Shown: positions 45,468 through 55,402 of the stretch, one piece after another
How positions within the stretch are numbered: the first letter of the stretch is position 1
Layout: each line of letters begins with the position of its first letter
Origin: Trichococcus flocculiformis
GTDB lineage: Bacteria > Bacillota > Bacilli > Lactobacillales > Aerococcaceae
Assembly: GCF_900113645.1 (NCBI RefSeq)
Contig: NZ_FOQC01000008.1
Span: 1 to 64,000 of the forward strand
DNA length: 64,000 nt
Direction: 5' to 3'
Program-made: the position numbers and the translations under genes
The notes under the pieces: generated by a model
What the model was told of the DNA's origin: nothing
Seen by the model: the letters and a program-made list of their open reading frames with translations, nothing else
Database searches by the model: none

Positions 45468-45539
45468 CGTGCGTGAGTAAAGCTGAGAAGCGATTTGATC
45501 TTCAGCCTATTGCCAGGATACAGGCGGGAGGTTGATTTA

Positions 45540-46439
45540 ATGTACAATCATCAATTGGATACATTCATAAAAGTTGCCGATTCAGGCAGTTTCAATAAAG
45601 CGTCCGAAGAACTATTTGTATCACCAAATGCTGTCATGAAACAAATCAATCTTCTGGAAAACAGTTTGGGATTTGATTTGTTTGTCAGGACGCATCGGGG
45701 TGTCCAATTGACAGTTGCGGGCGAATCCTTGTACCGGGATGCAAAATATCTTATCCAGTATGCCAAAGATTCGATCGCACGGGCTGAAAAAATGGTGGCC
45801 GAGCCGAAACACGTCCTGCGGATCGGGACTTCATTGACGACGCCTGTCCAGTTTTTGGTCAGTCTGTGGCCCCAGATCCGCCAACATAATCCGGATCTGA
45901 AATTCGAACTTGTTTCATTTGAAAACACTCCGGAGAATGCGCGGGAAATCATGAATCATTTCGGCAGGAACATCGATCTAGTCGCGGGCATCTACAGCGA
46001 GAACATATTGAACGAGCGGAATTGTTCGGCCTTGAAATTGTATGATACACCCCTTTGTGCGGCGGTCCCGCTCCATCATCGCTTGGCAGCAAATGATGAA
46101 ATAGCGATTGAGGATCTGTTCGATGAGAAGGTCATGCTCATCAAACGCGGCTATATGAGTGCGTTTGATGAAGTCAGGGATAATCTGGCAGAAAACTATC
46201 CGAGGATTCAGATTGAAGATTTTTCATTTTTCGATGTGAATGTCTTCAACAAATGTGAAAATGACAATGCGGTTCTGATCGGTGTGAAGGAATGGGGAAA
46301 TGTCCATCCTTTGCTGAAAATCATTCCGATCAGCTGGAAGCATACGATTCCGATGGGGATCCTGCATTCAAACACGCCATCCAAGGATGTCAAAAAATTC
46401 CTGCAAATCATCAGTCGGATATACGAGGCCCAGTCCTAA
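45540..46439 (+). CDS. LysR family transcriptional regulator
   Basis: 299 aa. N-terminal winged helix (HQLDTFIKVADSGSFNKASE, then LFVSPNAVMKQINLLE) and a periplasmic-binding-like effector domain. GGAGG sits 9 nt before the ATG at 45540. Target genes unknown. The neighbouring downstream AKR is on the same strand after a terminator, so divergent control as in many LysR pairs is not seen. Confidence 0.92.
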   Translation: MYNHQLDTFIKVADSGSFNKASEELFVSPNAVMKQINLLENSLGFDLFVRTHRGVQLTVAGESLYRDAKYLIQYAKDSIARAEKMVAEPKHVLRIGTSLTTPVQFLVSLWPQIRQHNPDLKFELVSFENTPENAREIMNHFGRNIDLVAGIYSENILNERNCSALKLYDTPLCAAVPLHHRLAANDEIAIEDLFDEKVMLIKRGYMSAFDEVRDNLAENYPRIQIEDFSFFDVNVFNKCENDNAVLIGVKEWGNVHPLLKIIPISWKHTIPMGILHSNTPSKDVKKFLQIISRIYEAQS

Positions 46440-46466
46440 CCTTTGGGTTGCAACTTGTGAGCCAAG

Positions 46467-46493
46467 AGAGACTTCTTAATAGTCTCTTTTTTA
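46467..46493 (+). terminator. Terminator after the LysR gene
   Basis: AGAGACT/AGTCTCT stem with a TCTTAAT loop, followed by TTTTTT. Confidence 0.82.
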
Positions 46494-46502
46494 CTATACT
46501 GA

Positions 46503-47498
<996 letters not shown>

Positions 47499-47564
47499 TC
47501 AGAGCCTGCCGTATATCTGCACCATAATAATTTGTACTTCAAGCAATAATGGTTAATTATACTT

Positions 47565-47616
47565 GAACCCTCACAAAAATTGGCCGCTAAATAATGCGCT
47601 GGTTTTGTGGGGTTTT
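47565..47616 (+). terminator. Terminator after the second AKR
   Basis: AACCCTCACAAAA pairs with TTTTGTGGGGTT around a 26-nt loop, followed by TTCTTTTC. Confidence 0.65.
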
Positions 47617-47696
47617 CTTTTCTTTGGGGATTCTGGCACTCTGGTGTATGATTAGATTAGAGACTATGATGATTAACTAAAAGAGGTGGGATTATC

Positions 47697-48428
47697 ATGA
47701 AAAAAATGTTCAGAAAAAAGACGAATATCGGGGAAACAGGAGATCCAGAAAAAGAGGAGCTAGCGGAAGTACAGGTTGAATCAGAACTTCCTGCCAGTGA
47801 ACTGAAGCAAGAAGATAAAGAATTTGAATCTTTCTTCTCTGAAGTGCTAAAAAAATTACCGCAAAAGACATCAGCCAGTGTCCTAAACGCTTATGACAAG
47901 TCAAAAGAGCAGGCTGAAAAAATCCTCGACAAAAGTAAAAATCAATTTGATGGGATATTCGACGAATTTTTGAATGGTGTCGATGAAGAAAAACGCAAGA
48001 AATGTCATAAGACTGTTCACGCTGCGTCTCTGACAGCAGCCATAATCGGTTGCTCGCCAATCCCGTTTTCAGATGCTTTTTTGCTGGTTCCCGTTCAATT
48101 AACCATGATGTCTCGTCTGCACAAGATATTCGGTCAATCATGGTCCGAAAGCCTTGGAAAAAGCCTATCCAGGGAATTGATCGTTGTTGGTTTTGGGAGA
48201 GCTGCAGTCGGTAATATCCTGAAATTGGTTCCTGCGGTAGGCACTGTTGCAGGTGCCGCAATTAACGGTGCCGTTGCCAGCACTATCACAGAATCCTTAG
48301 GTTGGGTAACCGTGAAAATGTTGAATGACGGTGAAGATATTTTCGACCAAGCCATGTCGTTCAAAGGACAATTCGATACATTGTTCAAAACACTTCAGAA
48401 CTCCAATAAATCATCAAATAAAAAATGA
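47697..48428 (+). CDS. DUF697 family membrane-associated protein
   Basis: 243 aa. Acidic, coiled first 100 residues, then a Gly/Ala-rich hydrophobic half (AASLTAAIIGCSPIPFSDAF; LKLVPAVGTVAGAAINGAVA) typical of DUF697 (YcjF-type) proteins, often fused to or near GTPases. No GTPase lies here. AAAGAGGTGGG precedes the ATG. Probably membrane-bound; role unknown. Confidence 0.78.
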   Translation: MKKMFRKKTNIGETGDPEKEELAEVQVESELPASELKQEDKEFESFFSEVLKKLPQKTSASVLNAYDKSKEQAEKILDKSKNQFDGIFDEFLNGVDEEKRKKCHKTVHAASLTAAIIGCSPIPFSDAFLLVPVQLTMMSRLHKIFGQSWSESLGKSLSRELIVVGFGRAAVGNILKLVPAVGTVAGAAINGAVASTITESLGWVTVKMLNDGEDIFDQAMSFKGQFDTLFKTLQNSNKSSNKK

Positions 48429-48577
48429 ATTTCATGACAGATAAATTCGCTAGGGGCAAAGTAGCAGTTGCTTTGTCTTTTTTTAAACTGCATCATTGAG
48501 GGGCCTTTAATGGATGAAGTATTTTGGAAGCCAGTGATATAATAGTTTCTATAATCACTGTTGAAGGGGAGAGGCAC

Positions 48578-49411
48578 ATGCATGATTTAGTGAATGAATA
48601 CCATATCGCGGTCCCTACCGCGTTTTACGATAACGAGGATCTGAATACGGAAGCAACTTTGCAGCATATCCGGAATCTCTATGACCAGGGTGTGAAATCG
48701 GTCATGGTATGCGGCACGACCGGGGAGCAACATAGCCTGACGTTGGCGGAGAAATTGCAGCTGTTGAAAAGCATCGATGCGGCCACTTTCCTGCCGGATG
48801 ACCTGGAGATCATCTTCGGAGTGGCTAGCATCAGGCAGAAGGAAGCACTGCAGCTGGCTGAGAAAGTCAACGCGAGCGCTAAAATCAATGGCGTACTTCT
48901 GGGTTTTTCACCCTATATTTTGCCTTCGCAAAAAGAAGCGAGGCTCTATGTGGAAGCTATCGCCAAAGTTATTGAAAAGCCCATCATCCTCTACAACAAT
49001 CCGCGGCGTACGGGGTTCAATCCGGAGCTGGACACTTTTGCTGAATTGATCAGGCTGCCCAACATTATCGGCATCAAAGATGCGGGGGACAGCGCGCGCA
49101 TCCCCGAATTGATTTCCGTTGCGGACAAAAAGATCTACGTCTATGCCGGCGGGGAGATCGACTTGGATAAAAAAATCGCATTGGGCGCAAACCGCTTGTC
49201 CTCGATGGCGGGTAATCTGTATCCTAGCGAGGTAGAAGCATATTTCACGGATTTGTTGCGCGGGCGCGCGGACAAAACAAAAAACGCCGGAATCGAAGAG
49301 AAGATTCACAACGTTTTTGCGGATAACCCGATCATTTACATTAAGAATGAAATCACGAAGCACACACAGATCGATATGGGCATTGCACGTTCGCCGCTGG
49401 GAAATCTGTAA
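48578..49411 (+). CDS. Dihydrodipicolinate synthase family aldolase
   Basis: 277-aa (alpha/beta)8 Schiff-base aldolase/lyase. CGTTGEQHSLT is the G-T-T-G-E substrate site, Tyr lies in ILYNNPRRTG and the Schiff-base Lys in IIGIKDAGD. YNNPRR replaces the YNVPGR usual in DapA, so it may be an N-acetylneuraminate-lyase- or 2-keto-3-deoxy-acid-type member rather than lysine biosynthesis. The ATG at 48578 follows AAGGGGAGAGG. A dyad GTGATATA/TATAATCAC (48535-48559) overlaps a TATAAT upstream and could be an operator. Confidence 0.85.
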   Translation: MHDLVNEYHIAVPTAFYDNEDLNTEATLQHIRNLYDQGVKSVMVCGTTGEQHSLTLAEKLQLLKSIDAATFLPDDLEIIFGVASIRQKEALQLAEKVNASAKINGVLLGFSPYILPSQKEARLYVEAIAKVIEKPIILYNNPRRTGFNPELDTFAELIRLPNIIGIKDAGDSARIPELISVADKKIYVYAGGEIDLDKKIALGANRLSSMAGNLYPSEVEAYFTDLLRGRADKTKNAGIEEKIHNVFADNPIIYIKNEITKHTQIDMGIARSPLGNL

Positions 49412-49438
49412 CAACTCAGTTCTATGTAAAAGGCTGAA

Positions 49439-49567
49439 CTCCGGTCAGAGGCGCTTCGCCGGATGAAATAGTCATTCAAACATCGGCATCTCCTGTGAGC
49501 GAGCTTTCACAGGAGAATAGAATTGAAATATGATCTCAAGCTCCGTCGAGGGACCCTTCGCCGGAGC
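49439..49567. repeat. GC-rich stem-loop repeat array 6
   Basis: Three clear units: 49439-49466; 49489-49516 with perfect 10-bp arms TCTCCTGTGA/TCACAGGAGA; 49540-49567 with GCTCCG/CGGAGC and inner CGAGG/CCTTCG. The middle unit has different arm bases but stays paired, so the structure is conserved rather than the sequence. Confidence 0.75.
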
Positions 49568-49705
49568 TGCATTAAGAGTGTACTGTGTTCCGATTGTTGG
49601 GTTCAGCGGAAGGCATCTCCCTTGCCGTATGTTCCATAAAAAAGTAGTATATTGAATATATAGTTTATTTGAGAATGTTATCATGAAAAGTGAGGAGATC
49701 CATTT

Positions 49706-50371
49706 ATGTCGACACCTGAGTTAAGAGCACAAATCATCGAAGCACACCAAAGCCGCTATGCCACCAAATCCTTCGATCCCACGAAAAAAATTGCCGTGGA
49801 AGATTGGGAAACGATTATTGAATCGGCACGCTTATCGCCGAGTTCCTTCGGGTATGAACCTTGGAAATTCTTGTTGGTGAACAATGCAGAGATCAAAGAG
49901 GGATTGAAAGGGATCGCCGCTGGTGCTGTCAATAGCCTCAATGGCGCTAGCCATTTCGTCATCGCATTGGCCAGAAAAAATGTGACCATCGAAAGTGATC
50001 ATGTACGGCACATCGTGGAGGATGTGCTCGGCGCGGAATTTGCGATTGACTCGCCGCGTAGCCAGTACTTCGACAACTTCCAGAAGAACAATCAGCAGTT
50101 GACGGACGAGCGTACCTTGTACGATTGGGCCTCCAAGCAGACATACATCGCGATGGCCAACATGATGACCACCGCAGCTCTTTTAGGAATCGACAGCTGT
50201 CCGATCGAGGGCTTCAATAAAGTTAATGTTGAGAAATACCTGGCGGAAAAAGGTCTGGTCGACCTTAACGAGTTCGGGGTTTCCTATATGCTCGGGTTGG
50301 GTTACCGCAATGAACCTATTACGCCGAAGAAAAGACAGTCCTTGGATGAAATCCTTGAAGTGATCGACTGA
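49706..50371 (+). CDS. Nitroreductase family NAD(P)H oxidoreductase
   Basis: FMN-dependent nitroreductase-fold enzyme, 221 aa. Flavin-binding Arg/Ser in HQSRYATKSFDP, LSPSSFGYEPWKF and GLGYRNEPITPKKR. Close to YfkO/DrgA-like reductases of quinones or nitroaromatics. GTGAGGAG precedes the ATG. Single-gene unit with a terminator near 50441-50490. Confidence 0.9.
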   Translation: MSTPELRAQIIEAHQSRYATKSFDPTKKIAVEDWETIIESARLSPSSFGYEPWKFLLVNNAEIKEGLKGIAAGAVNSLNGASHFVIALARKNVTIESDHVRHIVEDVLGAEFAIDSPRSQYFDNFQKNNQQLTDERTLYDWASKQTYIAMANMMTTAALLGIDSCPIEGFNKVNVEKYLAEKGLVDLNEFGVSYMLGLGYRNEPITPKKRQSLDEILEVID

Positions 50372-50440
50372 GCATTTCGACGGTGAATTGGTTCCCAAAT
50401 TTACGGTGACTGCTTCAAAGTGCACCAGAAAAACAACAAA

Positions 50441-50488
50441 GACAGCAGGAAAACAATCCTATCAAGTGTAGGGCTATCTTCCTGTTTT
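50441..50488 (+). terminator. Terminator after the nitroreductase gene
   Basis: AGCAGGAA/TTCCTGTT arms enclosing a 30-nt region, then TTTTTT. Confidence 0.7.
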
Positions 50489-50667
50489 TTTGCATTATAT
50501 AGACTGAAATGGATATTTGGAACAATATTGGCTGAGCAGTATTATTGACTTAAAGACCATATCAGGGTATAAATGATATACATCTCATCAGAAATATGCC
50601 TGTTGATCTCGCTTCGGCCAAACAGTCTGTTACATTACATAAGTTTTTACACAAGGAGGAACCTAAT

Positions 50668-50835
50668 ATGAAAAATTACGTTAATTTGAACGATATGACT
50701 TTACAGGAATGCGAACATTTCAAAGTTGAAATGGAAATGAAGAAAAACTACTACGGCGCTTTTATGAGCAACGTACTTACGGATGAAATGACCGAAAAAA
50801 TGGAAAGTATCTGCGGTTGTGAATCGAATCAATAA
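50668..50835 (+). CDS. Small hypothetical protein
   Basis: 55 aa, not recognised. Acidic and helical (MTLQECEHFKVEMEMKKNYY), ending in CGCESNQ with two Cys. A strong ribosome site AAGGAGGA lies 7 nt before the ATG, so expression is likely although it is short. No neighbour suggests a role. Confidence 0.65.
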   Translation: MKNYVNLNDMTLQECEHFKVEMEMKKNYYGAFMSNVLTDEMTEKMESICGCESNQ

Positions 50836-50981
50836 TTGCCGGTCAGCGGGGAGTTCTGCAGCTGATCAAACGATTGCCGATTCGCGAGTAGCCAAAAGCG
50901 GCCGATTGGTACTGATGAGATGCAGAAAGAAACTGAGTGATTCCCTGCAGTGGAGCACTTAGGTAGAAGCATACTGAAACG

Positions 50982-51026
50982 AGAACAGCCGGAGACGTCA
51001 ACTGACGTCTTCCGGCTGTTTTTTCG
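50982..51026. terminator. Strong terminator between convergent genes
   Basis: AACAGCCGGAGACGTCA pairs with TGACGTCTTCCGGCTGTT (one bulge), then TTTTTCG. Serves the 50668 gene and possibly the minus-strand phosphatase. Confidence 0.85.
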
Positions 51027-51063
51027 TGTTGTGGCTTTGCATGGATTTTATGGGGCCAAGTTG

Positions 51064-51651
51064 TTATTGGATTTGACTGAAATCATGGTTGATGATGTCG
51101 ACCAAATGAAACTCGTCCGCTTTGTAGATGAATTTCAGGATGCAACAATTCTTCAATCTTGACTTTTGATCTACCTGTTGATTTTGAGCCCAACTTCTCA
51201 TGAAACCTCTGCAGGCTGCGCCGTGCGATACTGCCAAAACGGTTTGATGATCAGCAGAGTCCATGATCGTTTTTAGGGTGTTTGCGAGGCGTTCCCGCAT
51301 TTGTTCTTCGCATTCGCCGCCGAATTTTTCAAAAAAATCGCCATAGGGGATAGGCGGATTCAGATGTTCACTTTCCCCTTCGAAAGCGCCGAAGTTCCAT
51401 TCTTTCAGGCCCTTCAGACGTCGGTAAGGTATCTGATTGTCGGTCACGATTTCGAGGGTATCTGAAGCGCGTTCCGATGTGGAAGAATAGGCATGATCTA
51501 TTTCGATTTGATTATTTGAAAAGAAGGTTCCGGCTATTTTTGCCTGTTGGATGCCGATTTCTGTCAGCGGGGAATCGCACCAGCCCTGGATCTTTTTCCG
51601 CACATTGAATTCTGTTTCGCCATGACGCATCAGATATAATATTTTTTCCAT
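51064..51651 (-). CDS. Histidine phosphatase family protein (phosphoglycerate mutase-like)
   Basis: 195 aa. RHG motif LMRHGETEFN with the phospho-accepting His, second His in AVSHGAACRG, and conserved Arg and Glu between (SSTSERASDT, EWNFGAFEGE). Likely a phosphatase rather than a glycolytic mutase, given its small size. A MerR-type promoter lies upstream, like those of the SDR and AKR genes. Confidence 0.9.
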   Translation of the reverse strand: MEKILYLMRHGETEFNVRKKIQGWCDSPLTEIGIQQAKIAGTFFSNNQIEIDHAYSSTSERASDTLEIVTDNQIPYRRLKGLKEWNFGAFEGESEHLNPPIPYGDFFEKFGGECEEQMRERLANTLKTIMDSADHQTVLAVSHGAACRGFMRSWAQNQQVDQKSRLKNCCILKFIYKADEFHLVDIINHDFSQIQ

Positions 51652-51678
51652 AGTATTCCTCCAGATTTAGTTCAGTCT

Positions 51679-51709
51679 ATTGTAAACCTTGGAGTGGACT
51701 TCATGTCAA
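51679..51709 (-). promoter_or_regulatory. MerR-type promoter of the histidine phosphatase
   Basis: On the minus strand TTGACA (51704-51709), 19-bp spacer, TACAAT (51679-51684). The right half CACTCCAAGGTTTA repeats that of the AKR promoter; the left half (ATGAAGTC) has drifted from the perfect dyad. Confidence 0.75.
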
Positions 51710-51751
51710 GGGACGTAAACAAATCCTAAAAAGTTAAAGATTAAAGATTAA

Positions 51752-51780
51752 TTGCCTATCTATAAATTAACTGGTATGTT
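51752..51780 (+). promoter_or_regulatory. Promoter of the ASCH operon
   Basis: TTGCCT (51752-51757), 17-bp spacer, TATGTT (51775-51780), 41 bp before the first gene. Confidence 0.6.
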
Positions 51781-51821
51781 AAAATAAAAAAGAACATACG
51801 TTTGATAGGGAGGTTTTAGCA

Positions 51822-52868
51822 ATGCAAAATGATGTTATCCAAAAGGTGAAAATTTCAGAAATAGACATTGATGACCCTTTTTTTCAGTCGTTAAAAGAAG
51901 ATTATGATGGTTTTGAGGGTTGGTTTAGCAGGAAATCTAATGAAGATGCATACATCTTTCGAGAAAACGCTAATTTGGCCGGGTTTTTATACTTAAAAGA
52001 TGAGGATGAGGAAGATTTCAGTGTATCACCCATTTTTGAAAAACAAAGAAGATTAAAAATTGGCACATTTAAAATTGAGTCTCATGGTACAGTTTTGGGT
52101 CAAAGATTTTTGAGTATTATTTTAAGGAAAATGTTTAATGAGGAGCATAATTTCACTTATGTTACACTCTTTGAAAAGCAACAAGGATTAATACGATTAT
52201 TTGAAAAGTTTGGTTTTCGTAAGTGGGGAACAAAAGGCAATGGAGAGCTAGTATATTATAGGGATATCGAAGTATTCAATGATGAATATAAAGATTTCCC
52301 CTTAATAAACACTAGAAATAACCCGCGGAAATTTTTACTTTCAATCTATCCAATATTTCACACAAAACTATTTCCTGATTCAAAATTACATACTGAACGC
52401 AATCATATTGTTGAAGACCTCTCATTCACTAACACTGTAGAAAAAATTTATATATGTGCAATTCCGAACGTCATGGAAATGAAGAAAGGCGATTTAATTG
52501 TCATTTATCGTACCGCAGAATACGGTAAACCTGCTGAATTTAGCTCAGTCGCTTCTTCAATTTGTACTGTTATTGAAGTAAGGAACATCAATTCCTTTTC
52601 AACTTTGGATGATTTTTTATACTATAGCGGAAAAGGATCTATCTTCTCTAAAGATGAATTAATTAGTTTTTGGAACACAAAAAAATATCCGTACATAATA
52701 AAAATGTTGTATAATGTCCCATTGACCAATCGTGTTATAAGAAAAAAACTGATAGACGAAGTTGGATTGTCTCGAGATCAACGATGGAGTTGCATCGAAT
52801 TACAAGATATGCAATTCAATAAATTATTGGAGATAGGTGAGGTTCATGAAGGTTTTATTATCGATTAA
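51822..52868 (+). CDS. GNAT-like/ASCH-like two-domain protein
   Basis: 348 aa. The first half looks like a GNAT acetyltransferase (LAGFLYLKDEDEEDFSVSPI; RRLKIGTFKIES; LIRLFEKFGFRKWG). The second half has a PUA/ASCH-like patch (MKKGDLIVIYRTAEYGKPAE, ASSICTVIEVRNI) that could bind a modified base or RNA. Ribosome site GGGAGG precedes the ATG. It overlaps the next gene. Pattern recalls GNAT-plus-ASCH proteins of accessory regions; function unknown. Confidence 0.7.
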   Translation: MQNDVIQKVKISEIDIDDPFFQSLKEDYDGFEGWFSRKSNEDAYIFRENANLAGFLYLKDEDEEDFSVSPIFEKQRRLKIGTFKIESHGTVLGQRFLSIILRKMFNEEHNFTYVTLFEKQQGLIRLFEKFGFRKWGTKGNGELVYYRDIEVFNDEYKDFPLINTRNNPRKFLLSIYPIFHTKLFPDSKLHTERNHIVEDLSFTNTVEKIYICAIPNVMEMKKGDLIVIYRTAEYGKPAEFSSVASSICTVIEVRNINSFSTLDDFLYYSGKGSIFSKDELISFWNTKKYPYIIKMLYNVPLTNRVIRKKLIDEVGLSRDQRWSCIELQDMQFNKLLEIGEVHEGFIID

Positions 52869-53226
52869 ACCTGAATTTGTAGAGGAAATAATTGAGGGCA
52901 GAAAAAAATTCGAATACAGAAAAAGTATTTTTACTAGAACTGATGTCTCTTCTGTTGTAGTGTACGCAACTAAGCCATTTGGCAAAGTGGTCGGAGAATT
53001 TGAAATTGGAAGTATTATTCGAGATCGACCATCGAATATTTGGAATGAAACCAAGAATTATTCAGGGATTTCTCAAAAGTTCTTTAATGAGTATTTTGAG
53101 GGAAGGGATGTTGGATTTGCTATCCCTATAAAAAAATTCATTAAGTATGATAAGCCTATGGAATTAAATAATTTTAACGAGAATATCAAGGCTGCACCAC
53201 AATCATTTTGTTACATTGAGGAGTAG
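52846..53226 (+). CDS. ASCH domain protein
   Basis: 126 aa. The start MKVLLSIKPEFVEEIIEGRK and KFEYRKSIF carries the typical ASCH opening (LSIKPxxxxxIxxGxKxxEyR), followed by VVVYATKPFGKVVGEFEIG. ASCH domains have a PUA-like fold with a nucleic-acid or nucleotide cleft. ATG 52846 overlaps the previous gene by 23 bp; a GTG at 52837 is an alternative. Second of four co-directional genes. Confidence 0.85.
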   Translation: MKVLLSIKPEFVEEIIEGRKKFEYRKSIFTRTDVSSVVVYATKPFGKVVGEFEIGSIIRDRPSNIWNETKNYSGISQKFFNEYFEGRDVGFAIPIKKFIKYDKPMELNNFNENIKAAPQSFCYIEE

Positions 53227-53234
53227 ATGTAAAA

Positions 53235-53756
53235 ATGGAATATATATTTTTAGCGGGAGTGCATGGTGTAGGGAAATCGACTCTACTACATAGAATTAAT
53301 GCGGACTGTCCGATAGTGTATGCATCTGTTAGCGACTTAATCAGAAAAGCGGGTAAGAAAATAGCTGCTTCAAATAAGTTAACAGATGGGATTGATGAGA
53401 ACCAACAACTTTGGAAAAGCGAATTATTTAATTTATCCGTTCCTGAATCAAAAATACTTATTTTAGATGGTCATTTTTCCCTAATTAATAAAGATAATGC
53501 TGTCGAGAGGCTATCATTTGATACTTTTGCAGGGACTAATATGAATAAAATAATACTGAAAAGAGAAAGTCCCCTTATCATTAAAGAGAGACTAGAAAAA
53601 AGAGATAATGTGAAATGGGATATAAATAAAATTATGGAGTTTCAAAAAATTGAAGAAGAACAAGCTGTCAGCTATTCAATTCAAAAAGGGATTCCCATTT
53701 TTATTTTTGATCAAGAAAAAATGTACCAAGAGTTAATTGATTTTATAACGGTATAA
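53235..53756 (+). CDS. P-loop nucleotide kinase-like protein
   Basis: 173 aa, adenylate-kinase-like. Walker A GVHGVGKST at the N-terminus, an Asp in ILILDGHFSLI (Walker B position), and an Arg-rich lid (RESPLIIKERLEKRDN). It probably phosphorylates a nucleoside, nucleotide or small molecule. It lies 8 bp after the ASCH gene, so they are co-transcribed. Confidence 0.82.
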   Translation: MEYIFLAGVHGVGKSTLLHRINADCPIVYASVSDLIRKAGKKIAASNKLTDGIDENQQLWKSELFNLSVPESKILILDGHFSLINKDNAVERLSFDTFAGTNMNKIILKRESPLIIKERLEKRDNVKWDINKIMEFQKIEEEQAVSYSIQKGIPIFIFDQEKMYQELIDFITV

Positions 53757-53776
53757 TGTAAAGAGGTGATGCTATT

Positions 53777-54010
53777 ATGATACATGAACTCAAAATTGAT
53801 GAACAATATTTTGATGCTGTATTTGAAGGAATCAAAAATTTTGAGATTAGGTACAACGATAGAAAATTTGAAGTTGGCGATAGTATCCTTCTACATGAAA
53901 TAGATAGTAAAAGAAGATATACAGGAAGGAAAGTATCAGGGACAATAACTTATATTACTGATTATCAGCAAAAAGAAGGATTTGTTGTCTTTAGTTTCAA
54001 AAAAAATTAA
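53777..54010 (+). CDS. DUF3850 (ASCH-like) protein
   Basis: 77 aa. MIHELKIDEQYFDAVFEGIK, NFEIRYNDRKFEVGD and TGRKVSGTITYITDY match DUF3850, a compact ASCH/PUA-like fold. Ribosome site AGAGGTGATG precedes the ATG. Last of the operon; a terminator follows at 54077. Confidence 0.85.
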   Translation: MIHELKIDEQYFDAVFEGIKNFEIRYNDRKFEVGDSILLHEIDSKRRYTGRKVSGTITYITDYQQKEGFVVFSFKKN

Positions 54011-54076
54011 TAAACACAAAACAATGATCACGGTCATGTTGTTACCAAACTATGTTAAATGGCTTATATCGCATTC

Positions 54077-54123
54077 ATAAACTCCTCAAGCAAAAGTTCC
54101 GATTAACTTTTCTTGAGGAGTTT
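54077..54123. terminator. Terminator between the ASCH operon and the RpiR gene
   Basis: AAACTCCTCAAG/CTTGAGGAGTTT arms, with inner AAAAGTT/AACTTTT. Perfect and AT-flanked, so it can act both ways. Confidence 0.85.
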
Positions 54124-54251
54124 ATTGCGAATGAATTGGGATATCTGTAAATACCAATGGCTAAGTTATATTATTGCTTAAATTTCCAATTCTCTACAAC
54201 AGTACGCTGTAGTTTCAATAACTTTACGGTATGAGTGCCAATATTTAATCA

Positions 54252-55145
54252 TTAAGATTTTCCCGCACCAGTATCCTCCTGCATGATATCCGAACTGGTC
54301 TTCCTTTTGTCGGCTATTTTGCCCAAGCGGATGATATGGGCCAGGTTCTCCTCGTATTTTTCGGCAAACACGATCGAATACAGGACATCCAGCAGATAAA
54401 TGACGGAAAGGTTGACCGTGAAGTTGCCGATCTTTGAATATAGTTTCTCGCGCGTCGTAATCGGTAGATAGCAGTCCACCACCCGCGAGAGGTAGTTGTC
54501 GCCGATGCTCGTGATTCCGATCGTGGGGATGCCCTCAGATTTCAATATATTCGCGATCTGTTTCATTGCGTTGCTTTCGCCGGTATAGGAAATCAAGATG
54601 GCGCAGGTGCCCTCGGGACAGTTGTAGGCTGTGTAGACGTCTTCGCCTTTGATGGTAGAGATGGCTGTGTGATGCTTGATCCGGTTCATCTTCAAGGCAA
54701 AGTCCTGTGGGATGAGCATATTGGCATTGGTGGCGAAGATTTGAATATGCTTTGCCTTCACCAGCATCTGCTTCGCTTGCTGCAGCGTATCGTGGTGGAT
54801 CAGCGAGAGCGTGTCCTCAATAGTTGATTGTCCGAGAGAGGCCATCTTTTTACTGATCGTCATGATCGAGTCGTTGGCTTTGAACGGCAGGTTGGCATCG
54901 ATGTCGACGAAATTGCGGGTCAGATAGTCGTGCTCCTCCTGGTAAGCCTTTTTGCATTCCACCCATCCGGCAAAACCCAATTTTTTGGCGATGCGGATCA
55001 GTGTGGAAGGCTGCGTATAGGTTTCCGCTGCGATCTCCTGCATCGTCTTTTCATCCAACACTTCCGGATAACGCAGTAGGTAGTCCACGACTTCTTTTTC
55101 AGCCGGAGAAAACTTGATCGTTTCCATTTTTTCGCGTATCAGCAT
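54252..55145 (-). CDS. RpiR/MurR family transcriptional regulator
   Basis: 297 aa. N-terminal helix-turn-helix (MQEIAAETYTQPSTLIRIAK) and C-terminal SIS sugar-phosphate domain (ILISYTGESNAMKQIANILK). Start at 55145 is preferred, as AAGGAGG is 10 nt away; an ATG at 55154 almost touches it. Divergent from the GH4 phospho-glucosidase gene, which it probably controls in response to a phosphosugar. Confidence 0.92.
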   Translation of the reverse strand: MLIREKMETIKFSPAEKEVVDYLLRYPEVLDEKTMQEIAAETYTQPSTLIRIAKKLGFAGWVECKKAYQEEHDYLTRNFVDIDANLPFKANDSIMTISKKMASLGQSTIEDTLSLIHHDTLQQAKQMLVKAKHIQIFATNANMLIPQDFALKMNRIKHHTAISTIKGEDVYTAYNCPEGTCAILISYTGESNAMKQIANILKSEGIPTIGITSIGDNYLSRVVDCYLPITTREKLYSKIGNFTVNLSVIYLLDVLYSIVFAEKYEENLAHIIRLGKIADKRKTSSDIMQEDTGAGKS

Positions 55146-55402
55146 GATTTGCATACCTCCTTAATCAGGGCTAAACGAACCCGTTCAGCCTTTCTTTCTA
55201 TTTACAAAAATTATAAATTAATGTAAATGACATGTAAACGATATTATGCTCAAAAAAGGTCAAAAAGCGAAAAAGATTTGAATATTTAGGCGGATTTTGC
55301 GTGAATTTTGTAAAAAGGTTTTGAAGTGTACCCAGAACCCTTGTTATCGGTATTTACATGATGGATAATAACCTTGTAAACGAAACGAGGAGGAATATAC
55401 AT

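Noticed and set aside
48578-49411. Firm call as dapA for lysine synthesis
   Set aside because: YNNPRR replaces the usual YNVPGR and no lysine genes are adjacent, so only the family is called.
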